A stretch of DNA of 64,000 nucleotides from Flammeovirgaceae bacterium UBA6059 (GCA_002435755.1 DIYH01000040.1:277408-341407); one strand, 5' to 3'; numbered from the stretch's first letter, positions 8,079 to 17,002 are shown. The notes: generated from the letters alone by a model not told the origin. Made by a program: numbers and translations.

Positions 8079-8380
8079 AAGTCATTTATACCGACCAGTC
8101 TTATGATAGCTTGAAAGACCTCACAGTTTTTTTGCTGGAAGAACAGGGTTGGAGTTTAGAGAAGTTTTTAGCGTTCAGAGCCAAGTTACTAGATAAAGCT
8201 GATAGTCTCGAAACCACTTACAATCACTATCAACAAGAAGATTACCTGGAACATCTAGGAAAGGATCATAAGAGAGCGATAGAAGGGCACGTCAAAATTA
8301 TTTACAGAGTTGAAAAGGAGTACATCTATATAACCGACTTCTTCGATACCCGTCAGGACCCCTCTAAGATGAAAGGCTAA
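8075..8380 (+). CDS. ParE/RelE-superfamily toxin
   Basis: A 101-residue protein with the compact alpha/beta pattern of the ParE/RelE family: N-terminal strand VIYTDQSYDSL, two helices, a central region with HVKIIYRVEKEYIYITDFFDTRQDP, and the conserved Arg near the C-terminus. ParE members poison gyrase and RelE members cleave mRNA on the ribosome; the sequence does not decide between them. It overlaps the antitoxin by 4 nt and is the last gene of the element, the usual position for a stabilisation module. Confidence 0.8.
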   Translation: MKVIYTDQSYDSLKDLTVFLLEEQGWSLEKFLAFRAKLLDKADSLETTYNHYQQEDYLEHLGKDHKRAIEGHVKIIYRVEKEYIYITDFFDTRQDPSKMKG

Positions 8381-9051
8381 TCCAGCCGCACAGTCCAACC
8401 CTCCAAGACGCAGAATTTTGTCTGGAAAGCCCCATCGAGGGGCAATCCATCCAACTTAGGTAAAGCGGTGTTCTGTCCAGTCGGTGCAGCATAGGTCACG
8501 CCAGATCAGCCAGAGAGCTTGCAGCCCACTGGCTGCCCTTCGGGTCTCCGCTGCGCTTCGAGTCTGTCATGCCCTCTGCATTGCCCTCGCCTTCCCATCA
8601 CGGCTGTTCCTGTGTCTGTGTCCAGAGCTAGGCCAACCCGCAAGCCCAACAAACTAGCACTGGCCACATCCACCCACAGCCAGAGTTATTGCGGGCCTGC
8701 GGCCACCACCAGTACTGTACCGCCTGGACTAATGAGTTAAATGATAAAAGCAGTCCAGGCGTTACGCAGCTGCCAGTCGCTTCCTGCGGTCGCTTTCCCT
8801 GTCAGGCTGGTGGTGGCACCCGCTACGGCCCGCCGCACAAGTCCAACCCGCCTAAATGCATATCACTGCAAGCCTTCCGCGCTCTTCCAATACACTACAC
8901 AGATCAAGAGTAGCCGTTCGCTTGGATCGCCCCGGCGAAAAGCAAATGGCACCAGGTGCAGTGAAACAGACAATAGGGTAGCAACGCCATTTACTTTTTC
9001 CCCGGAACGTCGGTGTTTACGCCCGCCGAAATGAACTACCTTTAATATTGG
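8381..9051. other. GC-rich non-coding block with many inverted repeats
   Basis: About 670 bp with no credible gene. The short open frames here have unnatural composition (Pro, Arg, Ser and Cys runs) and no partner. The block is visibly richer in G and C than its surroundings and dense in small hairpins, for example GCCCC/GGGGC at 8429-8443 and the nested set at 8691-8833. A 9-bp direct repeat CCAACCCGC occurs at 8633-8641 and 8843-8851. It may hold the attachment or recombination site of the element, or its origin. Confidence 0.5.
8691..8833. repeat. Nested inverted repeats, candidate recombination or origin site
   Basis: Three arm pairs are nested around one centre. The outer pair is GCGGGCC (8691-8697) / GGCCCGC (8827-8833). 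The middle pair is GCCACCACCAG (8702-8712) / CTGGTGGTGGC (8807-8817), a perfect 11 bp. The inner pair is 14 bp with one mismatch (8717-8730 / 8752-8765) with a 21-nt AT-rich loop. One strand could fold into a long branched hairpin. Location directly behind the recombinases and the toxin-antitoxin pair suggests a folded site, but no known attC consensus was matched. Confidence 0.5.
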
Positions 9052-9326
9052 ATGGGATGCCTAAAACTGACATATGGCCAAGAGCAAAACCAGACTGCTT
9101 TTACACAAATATGGAAGCGGGACACTAAAGTAAAACCCCCTTTATTTTTTGAGGAAGGCCTAAAAGAAAATGAGGCACCTTCAAAAAAACGCATAGACTA
9201 TTATCCTTTTGGTGGGCTGATGGGCAGTGGCTTTGGGCGGATCATCAGCAAGACCAATGACTTCCACTACTAGGGCAAGGAATACGACCAAGACCTACAG
9301 TGGTACGACTCCCATGCAAGGTAGCC
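9052..9326 (+). pseudogene. Dead orphan RHS core fragment
   Basis: The frame opens with MGCLKLTYG, a start seen in displaced RHS fragments of Bacteroidota, and runs into DYYPFGGLMGSGF. It stops at 9271-9273, where the intact copy has CAG (YQGKEYD) and this one TAG. Reading on, GKEYDQDLQWYDSHAR is intact until a second TAG again replaces the CAG of ARQYDPY, after which the frame degrades. No toxin tip follows. It is a remnant of a third RHS module. Confidence 0.75.
9196..9324 (+). repeat. RHS core direct repeat, copy 2
   Basis: Partner of 2099-2227 in the same orientation; see that entry. This copy carries the two nonsense changes. Confidence 0.8.
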
Positions 9327-9654
9327 CGTACCTTTGCTATGGTGAGCTTGTGATTCTTAGGAGTCAGTGGTCATGCCTTACAGTTAATGCCAGCTAGCAG
9401 AAAGGCCTTGTTTATTGAAAACAACGCCTTGTTTCGTCCAAAATATAACCTTCTTTTGATCAAAACATAAGCATATACTGTTCGAAAATAGCCCTTTTTT
9501 CATTTCAAAGTGGCCATGCAGCCAATTGAGCATAAGTACTAGCTTATCGAAGAAGCATCGAAAGCCGAATAGCTGATACCTACGATCGTACCTAGAACCA
9601 GGTAAAAGAGAATAATCCAATCAATTCTTAACTTGTCCCAAGAATTTTGAAGTC
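9327..9654. other. Intergenic region upstream of the TPR kinase
   Basis: No gene is seen. AT-rich, with a short direct repeat GCCTTGTTT near 9400-9430. It presumably holds the promoter of the kinase gene, but no clear TAnnTTTG box was found. Confidence 0.4.
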
Positions 9655-11775
9655 ATGAATAGATTTTTGATCAATGAACTCTGGGCTTTACCATTCCTAA
9701 TAAGCGTGATCTCCTGCTCTCTTGTCTTCGGACAGACCATCGAACAAAACCTCGATAGTCTCAATGAGGCGTTAGAAGCAAGTAGCAGTATTGATATGGA
9801 AGTTGAGGTATTGTTGGAGGCTGGAAAACTGCTATTAAGGACCAATCCCGATTCGGCGATCAGCATTTACGGTAGAGCGGAAGGACTGGCTCCTGCCGGT
9901 TCTGTCAATAGCGGTTTGGCATTGGCCTATCAGGCCTTAGGCTACATCTACCAGGGGCGGCATGAGAAATCTAAGGCGTTGATAGCAAAAGCCCGGGTAG
10001 CTGCGGATGTTACTGGTGATTATGATCTTAAGACAATCGTATTCGGCAATGCCGCGATTGGCTGTTTTTATAGGGGTGAGTATGATAGCGCGTTGGTGCA
10101 GTTTGAAGCATTTCTTGCCCTGGCCCTGGAACATCAGCACAATGAAGACATTGCGATAGCGTCCAACAACATCGGTTTGCTGAATCTTAACATGGGCAAC
10201 TACCACAAGGCTTATGACGGGTTTGTCATTGCTGCCACAGCTTTCGAAACACTGGGCTATGAAGAGAGCCTCAGCCAGGTATACAACAATATTGCGCTAG
10301 CCAATCGCGAACTGGACAATTTTGAAGAAGCCTTAAAGTATAACCGACTGTCGATAGCCATGAAGCGGCGGCTTGGGGATACCAAAGGATTGATAGCATC
10401 ATATGCCAACATCGGCTCTGTCTATGAACACCTTGAGGCACAGATAGATTCCGCTCTTTACTATTACGATTTGGCATTGCCAATGGCTAAAGAAGTCCGG
10501 GATACCAGAAACCTGCTAAATATATATGCGGGGTTGATCACGACTCATCAACAGCTGGCCAATTATGATCAAAGCATTGCCATGGCCGATGAGGCTTATC
10601 TTGTACTGGAGGAGTTTGAAGACCAGGAGATGAAAGCGAGGATAGATGCTGATATGGCCCATGTCTATCTTGATATGGGAGCATTTGAAAAGGCGGTTGC
10701 CCTTGCTGCAGCATCACTGGAGATAAGCAGTGCCAACGGGTATCGCCTGGTGACCCAGCATAACTATGATGTACTGAGTGAAGGCTATGGGGGTATTGGA
10801 GCCTATCGACAAGCGTATGAGTATCAAAAGGCACTGACCCTGCTCAGTGATTCTATATTGAATGAGAACAAGTCCAACCAGATCGCTGAACTACAGGCCA
10901 AGTACGAAACTGAAAAGAAGGAGCAGACCATTGCACTTCAGCAGGCTGAAATCACTGGCCAACAAGCCAGGAACCAGTTGAACCTGGCAGTGATTCTTGG
11001 GTTAGTACTGATCATCGGTATGTTGATCGCATTGATCCTTCTGGTAAGGAGTAGAGCGAGGAAAAGACAGGCACTTCTGGTCATGGAAGCGGAAACGCTA
11101 CTGAGAGAAACTCAGATCGCTGCGGCCATCGACTCCCAGGAATCAGAGAGAAAAAGGGTAGCCCGGGATTTACATGATGGATTCGGCCAAATGATCTCCG
11201 TATTGAACCTTAATCTGAAATCACTTGAAAAGGGGACCGTGTCCAAAGAGAAGGTATTTGATGAATCGGCAAAGATCCTGGAAGACATGTATCGTGAGTT
11301 GAAGGGTATTTGCTTCAACCTTATGCCTGAGACCTTGATTAGAAATGGTATAACGCATGCGCTTAAAGAGTTTGCCGAACGGATCAACCGAACTGATGGA
11401 CCAAAGGTCAATACCGACGACTATGGACTAGACGAGCGTCTTAATGATCTACAGGAAATATCAGTCTATAGGATCACTCAGGAATGGGTCAACAACATCA
11501 TCAAGTATTCTGATGCTGAGAAAATAACCATCAGCTTAACCAAAGATGAGGAGGAAATCACACTCTTGATCGAAGATGATGGCGCTGGATTTGATCCTCA
11601 ACTGCTGATCAAAGGAAGTGGCAATGGCTGGAAGAATATGCAGACACGGACCAACCTAATCAAGGGTACCCTTGAGCTTGAAACGACCGTTGACGTACAT
11701 GGGAGTGCGCTGATTATGAATGCTCCCACGAAGGATCAACACCAATCAGAGAAAGAGCAAGAAGAACTCGTCTAG
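9655..11775 (+). CDS. TPR-repeat sensor histidine kinase (HisKA_3 / NarL-type), orphan
   Basis: A 706-residue protein. A signal peptide (ends at VFGQT, about residue 27) exports the sensor part. Residues about 30-400 are tetratricopeptide repeats, a coiled-coil segment follows, and a single membrane span lies at about 444-466. The cytoplasmic part has a HisKA_3 dimerisation domain with the phospho-acceptor in ARDLHDGFGQ (His507) and a HATPase_c domain with NNIIKYSDA and DDGAGFD (about 641) and the GSGNGWKNM box. Such kinases normally pair with a NarL/FixJ regulator, but none is adjacent, so the partner is elsewhere. It is followed by a hairpin that probably ends transcription from both sides. 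Confidence 0.9.
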   Translation: MNRFLINELWALPFLISVISCSLVFGQTIEQNLDSLNEALEASSSIDMEVEVLLEAGKLLLRTNPDSAISIYGRAEGLAPAGSVNSGLALAYQALGYIYQGRHEKSKALIAKARVAADVTGDYDLKTIVFGNAAIGCFYRGEYDSALVQFEAFLALALEHQHNEDIAIASNNIGLLNLNMGNYHKAYDGFVIAATAFETLGYEESLSQVYNNIALANRELDNFEEALKYNRLSIAMKRRLGDTKGLIASYANIGSVYEHLEAQIDSALYYYDLALPMAKEVRDTRNLLNIYAGLITTHQQLANYDQSIAMADEAYLVLEEFEDQEMKARIDADMAHVYLDMGAFEKAVALAAASLEISSANGYRLVTQHNYDVLSEGYGGIGAYRQAYEYQKALTLLSDSILNENKSNQIAELQAKYETEKKEQTIALQQAEITGQQARNQLNLAVILGLVLIIGMLIALILLVRSRARKRQALLVMEAETLLRETQIAAAIDSQESERKRVARDLHDGFGQMISVLNLNLKSLEKGTVSKEKVFDESAKILEDMYRELKGICFNLMPETLIRNGITHALKEFAERINRTDGPKVNTDDYGLDERLNDLQEISVYRITQEWVNNIIKYSDAEKITISLTKDEEEITLLIEDDGAGFDPQLLIKGSGNGWKNMQTRTNLIKGTLELETTVDVHGSALIMNAPTKDQHQSEKEQEELV

Positions 11776-11802
11776 TTCCATGGATTGACAAATCCTCTAA
11801 CG

Positions 11803-11837
11803 AAAAAGACACAGCTATGAGCTGTGCCTTCATTTTT
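11803..11837. terminator. Bidirectional intrinsic terminator
   Basis: Stem CACAGCT (11810-11816) / AGCTGTG (11820-11826) with a 3-nt loop, preceded by an A-run (11803-11807) and followed by a T-run (11833-11837). It lies between convergent genes and can serve both strands. Confidence 0.7.
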
Positions 11838-11865
11838 AAGTGCCTGTATTCGTTCTTTTCTTGTA

Positions 11866-12489
11866 TCAAGACTCCTTCCACTTAATGGTACAGCCAATGG
11901 CCTTTGTAGAAGTGGTTTGGACAGCTTTGTTGTCGATCAATGCATCTACTGCATCTTCTACATAGGTCTTTGTCACAGCAGATGCATCTTTAAAGTTATC
12001 GTCAATGGCGCCTATGTACTTTACTACCAGCTTGTCAGCTTCTTTATTGAGCAAGTAGACATGTGGTGTTTTAGTCGCTCCATAAGCACTGGTGATTTCC
12101 TGTGTCTCATCAAATAAATAAGGATAAGTCATGCTTTTATCAGCATACCGTGTCTTCATCTCGTTCCATGAGTCGCCTGGCGATCTTACAGGATCGTTGG
12201 GATTGATAGCAATAACAGGATAGCCCTTGTCTTTGTATTTCTCATCTAAATCGATGATTCGATCTTCATACATCTTAGCATATGGACAAGTGTTACAAGT
12301 GAATATGACTAAGAAGCCTTTGGCATCATCATAGTCACTCATGGATACTATGTCTCCATCGATATTCTTGAGACTAAAGTCGATGGCCGTATCACCGACC
12401 TCATATCCTTCCGCCCTTGGAGATACAAAGGCACTGCCGATAGCCACAGCTACCGCAATCACTAACATTAGGTATACGTTCTTTTTCAT
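11866..12489 (-). CDS. Exported thioredoxin-fold protein (AhpC/TSA-like)
   Basis: A 207-residue protein with a signal peptide or membrane anchor (VYLMLVIAVAVAIGSAFV) and a thioredoxin-like domain at about 30-180. The redox motif is CNTCPY in the place of CxxC, after FLVIFT. Family members of this type (SGPDSFDWNE-like thioredoxins with a conserved CNxCP) are common in Bacteroidota and are often annotated as thioredoxin family or redoxin proteins. It is 6 nt downstream of a TlpA-like gene on the same strand, so the pair forms a small envelope redox operon. The substrate is unknown. Confidence 0.85.
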   Translation of the reverse strand: MKKNVYLMLVIAVAVAIGSAFVSPRAEGYEVGDTAIDFSLKNIDGDIVSMSDYDDAKGFLVIFTCNTCPYAKMYEDRIIDLDEKYKDKGYPVIAINPNDPVRSPGDSWNEMKTRYADKSMTYPYLFDETQEITSAYGATKTPHVYLLNKEADKLVVKYIGAIDDNFKDASAVTKTYVEDAVDALIDNKAVQTTSTKAIGCTIKWKES

Positions 12490-12495
12490 AATGAT

Positions 12496-12981
12496 CTATT
12501 GAATGTTTTGAATAAGCGTTTCTAGTTCTCCTTCTTCGAAGGACTTTTCGTAGAAGTATTTCTTGTCATTGATATTGTCAACAATCAATGTAGCCGGAAT
12601 AGCCCCAGACCAGGAAGGGTCGATCTTATCAATGAATGCGTTGTAATCAGTTTCGTCTAAGAGCTTGATATCGGAAGTAAGGTTCCGGCGAGCGACAAAA
12701 CTTTTTACCCTGTTGTCGAGCTGTTCTACAAAGTCCAGACTAATAAGGAAAACTTTGACGTGACCCAAATCCTTATCGTTATTCACTGCTTCGAAGTAAG
12801 GAAGCTCCGCTATACAAGGTTTGCACCAGGTAGCCCAGAAATTGTATACCTCGAGTTCGTGCTTTCCATTGGTGATCATTTCAGATAGTTGATTGAATTT
12901 GATCACTTCTATCTCTATTTCCTGTGCATTTACTACAAGAGCAATGATCACCAAGCAGGTAGTTATAGCAAGCCGCATCAT
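12496..12981 (-). CDS. TlpA-like periplasmic thioredoxin
   Basis: About 161 residues from ATG 12981 (MMRLAITTCL), which gives a normal signal peptide ending near VNAQE. An upstream ATG at 13014 would add 11 residues. The thioredoxin domain has the active site WATWCKPC followed by IAELPYFEAV, typical of TlpA/ResA reductants. It probably keeps cysteines of exported proteins reduced, together with the following gene. Confidence 0.85.
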   Translation of the reverse strand: MMRLAITTCLVIIALVVNAQEIEIEVIKFNQLSEMITNGKHELEVYNFWATWCKPCIAELPYFEAVNNDKDLGHVKVFLISLDFVEQLDNRVKSFVARRNLTSDIKLLDETDYNAFIDKIDPSWSGAIPATLIVDNINDKKYFYEKSFEEGELETLIQNIQ

Positions 12982-13197
12982 TCGTTTAACGTTGGCAAAG
13001 ATCATAAGGTACAAAATGTGTTCACTGATTGCTGTTTTGATGATGACCGGTTGGAATTCTGTCTGAGTATCTCTGCATCAATACTCCTGTGGGGCGCTCA
13101 GCTATCCTAAGTTCCGAGAACGTACACTTGGATTAGATACACTATCGAATTTTGAGAAAAATATTGCTAATTGCACTCTTCGAGAAGTATCACTATT

Positions 13198-14448
13198 GTG
13201 TCTAGAAGAAGAAGACAACAGTTTATCATTACACTTGGATCGGTAGGGGCCTTACTACTGGCCCTTTTTGTCGGGGTATTAGTTAGCCAATTTGACATTA
13301 GGGTCAATGATCACCTGGTGATAACAATCGATTTTATTGGTAAAGTGTGGGTGGCTTTGTTGATGTTGTTGGTCATCCCACTTTCAGGGTCCTATCTACT
13401 CAATGCTATACTGTCCATCAATGAACGGCGGTCTTTAGGACGCCTTGGACTATATGCTGTTAAGGCACACCTGCTTATATTACTTCTTGCCATCGGTTTT
13501 TCATGTTTTTTTGGAATAGGTACTCTTGAGCTGCTTGGAGACCAGTTGCCTCGACTGAGTATTGATCAAGAATTTGACCTGGCCGGGATTTCAGGTTCTA
13601 AAATCAGCGCTTTCTGGCTGGAACCGATCATGGCTGACCTCAATACACTCCAAAGGTGGATAGGCAACTCTATCCTTGGTTTGATGTTCTTATCCGTTGT
13701 GATGGGTTTTTCGATTGTTTTTTGTTTTAGTCGTTACAGTCCCACTTGGAGTAGAGTATCAAAAAGAGTTGCCGATAGGTCAATTCATTGGCTGTCCATG
13801 TTTCTGGTATCACTGCCACTTGCCGTGTTTGCCCTTATGTTTCCTATGATGGTCAGTAGCGGTATTTCAGTACTTGGTGTTGCCATTTACTTTGTAGTGA
13901 TCCTCTGTATATTACTGATCGTTTTTATTATCATTCTTCATGTGATACCTCATGCCTGGGGTGTGACTACAATCAGCAACTTTTTTAGAGGGTTGTTGCA
14001 AACCCAGATGGTGGCCGTCAGCACAAGGTCATCACTTGCTACCATTCCATCATTGATGGAGGCTGCTGAAAACAACTTTGACGTTGATAAGCACACATCA
14101 GGGGTGATCATTCCCTTTTTTGTAACCATATTCCGATTGAATAAAGGTATTTCTAGTGTCTTCAAATACATTTTTCTCGTCTATGCTTACAATCTTGAAT
14201 TGAGTGTTGCTCCACTTGTTGGATTCATCGTGCTACAATTGCTTGCAAGTTTTGGTACACCAGGTATACCAAGTGGTGGTAAGTTTGTGACCCTGCCTAT
14301 CTACCTGGCAGCCGGTATTCCTTTGGAAGGATTGATTTTGTTGAAGGCCGTAGATGCCATTCCTGACGTTTTCAAAACTATACTCAATGTGACAGAAGTG
14401 ATGACAGTGACAGTGTTGGTCAAAGACAATGTAAAGCAGGTAGCATGA
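13198..14448 (+). CDS. Divergent dicarboxylate/amino acid:cation symporter (DAACS), copy 1
   Basis: About 416 residues from GTG 13198, chosen because the paralogue at 15767 also starts GTG-TCT at the matching place; a TTG at 13171 would add nine residues. Eight or so membrane segments and the family's landmarks are present: the HP1 serine motif STRSSLATIPS (from Ser275), the HP2 region GTPGIPSGG, and TM8 with Asp386, Asp390, Lys393, Asn397. The usual NMDGT of TM7 is replaced by RLNKGI (from Arg313), and TM8 has Lys where GltPh-type transporters have Arg and NVTEV in place of NVTGD. Ion coupling and substrate may therefore differ. Ends in ATGA shared with the ATP-grasp-like gene. Confidence 0.85.
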   Translation: MSRRRRQQFIITLGSVGALLLALFVGVLVSQFDIRVNDHLVITIDFIGKVWVALLMLLVIPLSGSYLLNAILSINERRSLGRLGLYAVKAHLLILLLAIGFSCFFGIGTLELLGDQLPRLSIDQEFDLAGISGSKISAFWLEPIMADLNTLQRWIGNSILGLMFLSVVMGFSIVFCFSRYSPTWSRVSKRVADRSIHWLSMFLVSLPLAVFALMFPMMVSSGISVLGVAIYFVVILCILLIVFIIILHVIPHAWGVTTISNFFRGLLQTQMVAVSTRSSLATIPSLMEAAENNFDVDKHTSGVIIPFFVTIFRLNKGISSVFKYIFLVYAYNLELSVAPLVGFIVLQLLASFGTPGIPSGGKFVTLPIYLAAGIPLEGLILLKAVDAIPDVFKTILNVTEVMTVTVLVKDNVKQVA

Positions 14449-15551
14449 TCAACATACTTGTCACAGAGGATAATCGATATACGATTGACAACTACCTCGA
14501 AAATCGCGGGTCCGGGTTAGTTGGAGTGCTTACTCCTATTACTTATGAAGAATTACCTGCGCTTGAATGCTTGAAGTGTAACCATCTGATCTTTAGTGAC
14601 CTTGATCTGGTCTCTGAGAACCATAAGTTAGCCTTGCGTGAATTGGCAGAATACTTGTCGACAACAGATATCAAGGTATTCAATCAGCCGGGTACGGTGC
14701 TGGACCGCTTTCATTTGCTCAGGTGCCTTTTTGAGAAAGGCATCAACCCTCATAATGTCTACCGTACCAATGAACCATTGGATAACATAAAGTATCCTGT
14801 TTTTATAAGACATAAAGACTATCACAAAGGGCCAATCACTCCTCTCATTCATAATATTGATGAACTACATAGACATTTGCTATCCCTTAGGGTCACTGGC
14901 CATTCGGTTGAGAGTATAATTATTGTTGAGTTTGTAAATACAATAACAAATAGCGGCTTTTATAAGAAGTATTCTGCTTTGAAGATTGGGGATAAGATCA
15001 TCCCAAGGCATTTAGGGTATGACAAACAGTGGAACGTAAAAGCAAACGGTGATCAATCGTACAAACTGACCTCAGAGTATTTATCGGACTGGACAGAATA
15101 TGTGATGAAATTCCCGCATGAGGAGTGGGTCAGGGACGTATTCAACCATGCAAATATTGATTACGGGAGGATAGACTATGGCGAGAAGGAAGGAAGACTG
15201 ATAGCATGGGAGATCAACCTTAACCCTGATTATGGACGGGGTGGTCGACGAAAGAAAGTACCTGACCCGGCAGATGTACAACAACTCAAACTCGAAGGCC
15301 ACAAAAGAATATTCGAGGTTTTCCATGAGATGAATAAGAATCGGGTTACTGAGATACGGTTTCCCAAAACAGCTTTACAAGAGTTTTCCTACAAGAAAAG
15401 CCCATCACCTATAACCCGGATAAAAAGGATTTACATACGACTCATAATGCTTTTTCCAGGTATGAAAGGTTTGCTTCAGAGTGTTCGATCCTTGATACTT
15501 ACATTTTTGAGGTTATGCTCATCACTCTTCTCCAGGAGTGGGTATTCATAA
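14445..15551 (+). CDS. ATP-grasp-like protein of unknown function, copy 1
   Basis: A 368-residue cytoplasmic protein overlapping the symporter by ATGA. An alpha/beta N-terminus (IFSDLDL) is followed by VLDRFHLLRCLFEKGINP, a segment placed like the helix before the ATP-grasp domain. Then come YPVFIRHKDYHKGPITPL (as the lysine/glycine loop region), IIIVEFVNT, a strand-rich YSALKIGDKIIPRHLG, and DYGRIDYG ... WEINLNPDYG with Glu256, Asn258, Asn260, matching the metal-binding E-x-N pattern of ATP-grasp ligases. The canonical Lys positions are not secure by eye. The last 60 residues are basic and amphipathic, perhaps membrane-associated. An acid-amine ligase acting on the symporter's substrate is inferred. 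Confidence 0.65.
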   Translation: MINILVTEDNRYTIDNYLENRGSGLVGVLTPITYEELPALECLKCNHLIFSDLDLVSENHKLALRELAEYLSTTDIKVFNQPGTVLDRFHLLRCLFEKGINPHNVYRTNEPLDNIKYPVFIRHKDYHKGPITPLIHNIDELHRHLLSLRVTGHSVESIIIVEFVNTITNSGFYKKYSALKIGDKIIPRHLGYDKQWNVKANGDQSYKLTSEYLSDWTEYVMKFPHEEWVRDVFNHANIDYGRIDYGEKEGRLIAWEINLNPDYGRGGRRKKVPDPADVQQLKLEGHKRIFEVFHEMNKNRVTEIRFPKTALQEFSYKKSPSPITRIKRIYIRLIMLFPGMKGLLQSVRSLILTFLRLCSSLFSRSGYS

Positions 15552-15595
15552 CATGCTAGATATGATATCTATATAGTGATTCGCATTCGGGACTT

Positions 15596-15624
15596 TGAGA
15601 ATAAATCAAGTGTTCTCAGTTTTT
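15596..15624 (+). terminator. Weak intrinsic terminator candidate
   Basis: TGAGAA (15596-15601) / TTCTCA (15613-15618) followed by GTTTTT, 45 bp after the first ATP-grasp-like gene. If real, the second symporter copy has its own promoter in 15625-15766. A small palindrome AGATAT-G-ATATCT sits at 15558-15570. Confidence 0.4.
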
Positions 15625-15766
15625 GGGTGTTACTAATCAGGATCGTTTTTAAAATGTATGACAAGCCCGATTGACCAGGGTTAGATCGCACGAATTATTG
15701 AGGTGTTTGATTTCTTTTTCAGACTCACCTTTTCGTACATTGGCCGTTGGTTCTGAAATTAAATAG

Positions 15767-17002
15767 GTGTCTTCTGATCAATCTAACAAGTGGCTTACTA
15801 TAGGGTCGCTTATAGCTCTTGCCTTTGCAGCCTTCCTTGGAATAGCTTTTGACTATGATCAGGAAAGCATTTGGATAGCTCTAAGTGAGGGGCTTGGTAA
15901 AGTCTGGATCATACTACTATTGCTTCTTGTGATCCCACTGGTTTGTGCTTATGTATTCAATGCTGGTATCACCATGGGCAGAAACAAGGAACTGCTACAT
16001 GCGGGAATGCATGGACTCAAATATCATATTATCATCATAGTACTGGCTTTAACCTTCGTCTTATGCTTTGGCTGGTTGTTCGTTGAGGTACTGTTTAACT
16101 CCACACCTGCTGCGGAAATCGAGCTACCTCAACAATATGAAACAGCTAAAGACAGAACACACGCATTTGAACTTGGTCAAATCATTGTGGTACTGAACAA
16201 CGTGCAGAGCACTTTGGGAACCTTTGTGTTGATCATTATGCTGATATCCGGTTTGTTAGGAACTACCGGTTACTTCTGGTCAGCTCGTTCAAAAGAGGTG
16301 TGGGCAGAAAGGTCCGAGACGTTTGGACATCAGTCTATGAAATGGTTGGGGACTTATTTTGTTACACTTCCACTGGCAGTATTCTTGTTGGTTCTGCCAT
16401 TGTTTGCCAAAGGAGGGGTATCGATACTCGGTATAGCCTTGGTGTATATGCTGGCAGTGAGTGTTTTGCTGATACTGTTTACGTTCCTACTCTATTTGGT
16501 TGTATACATTGGTTCAGGCACAGGCTTTTCCACTTTTGCAGAAGCCATTTTTCATGTGCAGGTATCGGCCTTTACCACCCGATCATCTATGGCCACTATA
16601 CCAGTGATGATATTAGCAGCTCGCGAGAATTTTGGCCTGTCCGAGCAGAATGCCTCTTTGTTAGTTCCGGTTTACGGTACTTTGTTTAGACTCAATAAGT
16701 CCATCACCAACGTTTTTGAGTTTCTTTTTCTATCCTACCTTTTTAGTATGCCTATTGAGCCGGGTACATTGGCGGTTTTTATAGTAATGCAGGTACTCGT
16801 CTCTTTTGTGACACCTGGTATTCCCGGAGGAACCGAATATACCAATGTGCCTATTCTAATAGCAGCAGGAATACCTATGGCAGGCTATATCCTCGTGAAA
16901 TCTGTTGATACGATTCCCGATATCTTCAAGACGGTAATCAATGTGACTGAGGTGATGGTTGTCGTAGAGATGGTCAGAAAAAAATATGCTAATCAGCAAT
17001 GA
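15767..17002 (+). CDS. Divergent DAACS-type symporter, copy 2
   Basis: A 411-residue membrane protein starting at GTG, paralogous to the 13198 gene throughout. It has the HP1 motif TTRSSMATIPV, the variant TM7 motif RLNKSI, HP2 VTPGIPGGT, and TM8 VDTIPDVFKTVINVTEVMVV. The same departures from the standard NMDGT and RT..NVTGD motifs are kept in both copies, so they are ancestral to the duplication and not accidents. The periplasmic loop at about 110-145 differs most between the copies. It overlaps the following ATP-grasp-like gene by ATGA. A separate promoter is probable, given the 215-bp gap. Confidence 0.85.
   Translation: MSSDQSNKWLTIGSLIALAFAAFLGIAFDYDQESIWIALSEGLGKVWIILLLLLVIPLVCAYVFNAGITMGRNKELLHAGMHGLKYHIIIIVLALTFVLCFGWLFVEVLFNSTPAAEIELPQQYETAKDRTHAFELGQIIVVLNNVQSTLGTFVLIIMLISGLLGTTGYFWSARSKEVWAERSETFGHQSMKWLGTYFVTLPLAVFLLVLPLFAKGGVSILGIALVYMLAVSVLLILFTFLLYLVVYIGSGTGFSTFAEAIFHVQVSAFTTRSSMATIPVMILAARENFGLSEQNASLLVPVYGTLFRLNKSITNVFEFLFLSYLFSMPIEPGTLAVFIVMQVLVSFVTPGIPGGTEYTNVPILIAAGIPMAGYILVKSVDTIPDIFKTVINVTEVMVVVEMVRKKYANQQ

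Noticed and set aside
8717..8765. Classical integron attC site
   Set aside because: The conserved RYYYAAC and GTTRRRY boxes were not found in the right places; only the general foldable form is seen.
8519..9034. Three overlapping open frames of 73-97 codons on the plus strand
   Set aside because: Composition is unnatural (Pro, Ser, Arg, Cys), frames overlap one another, and they lie in the palindrome-rich block.
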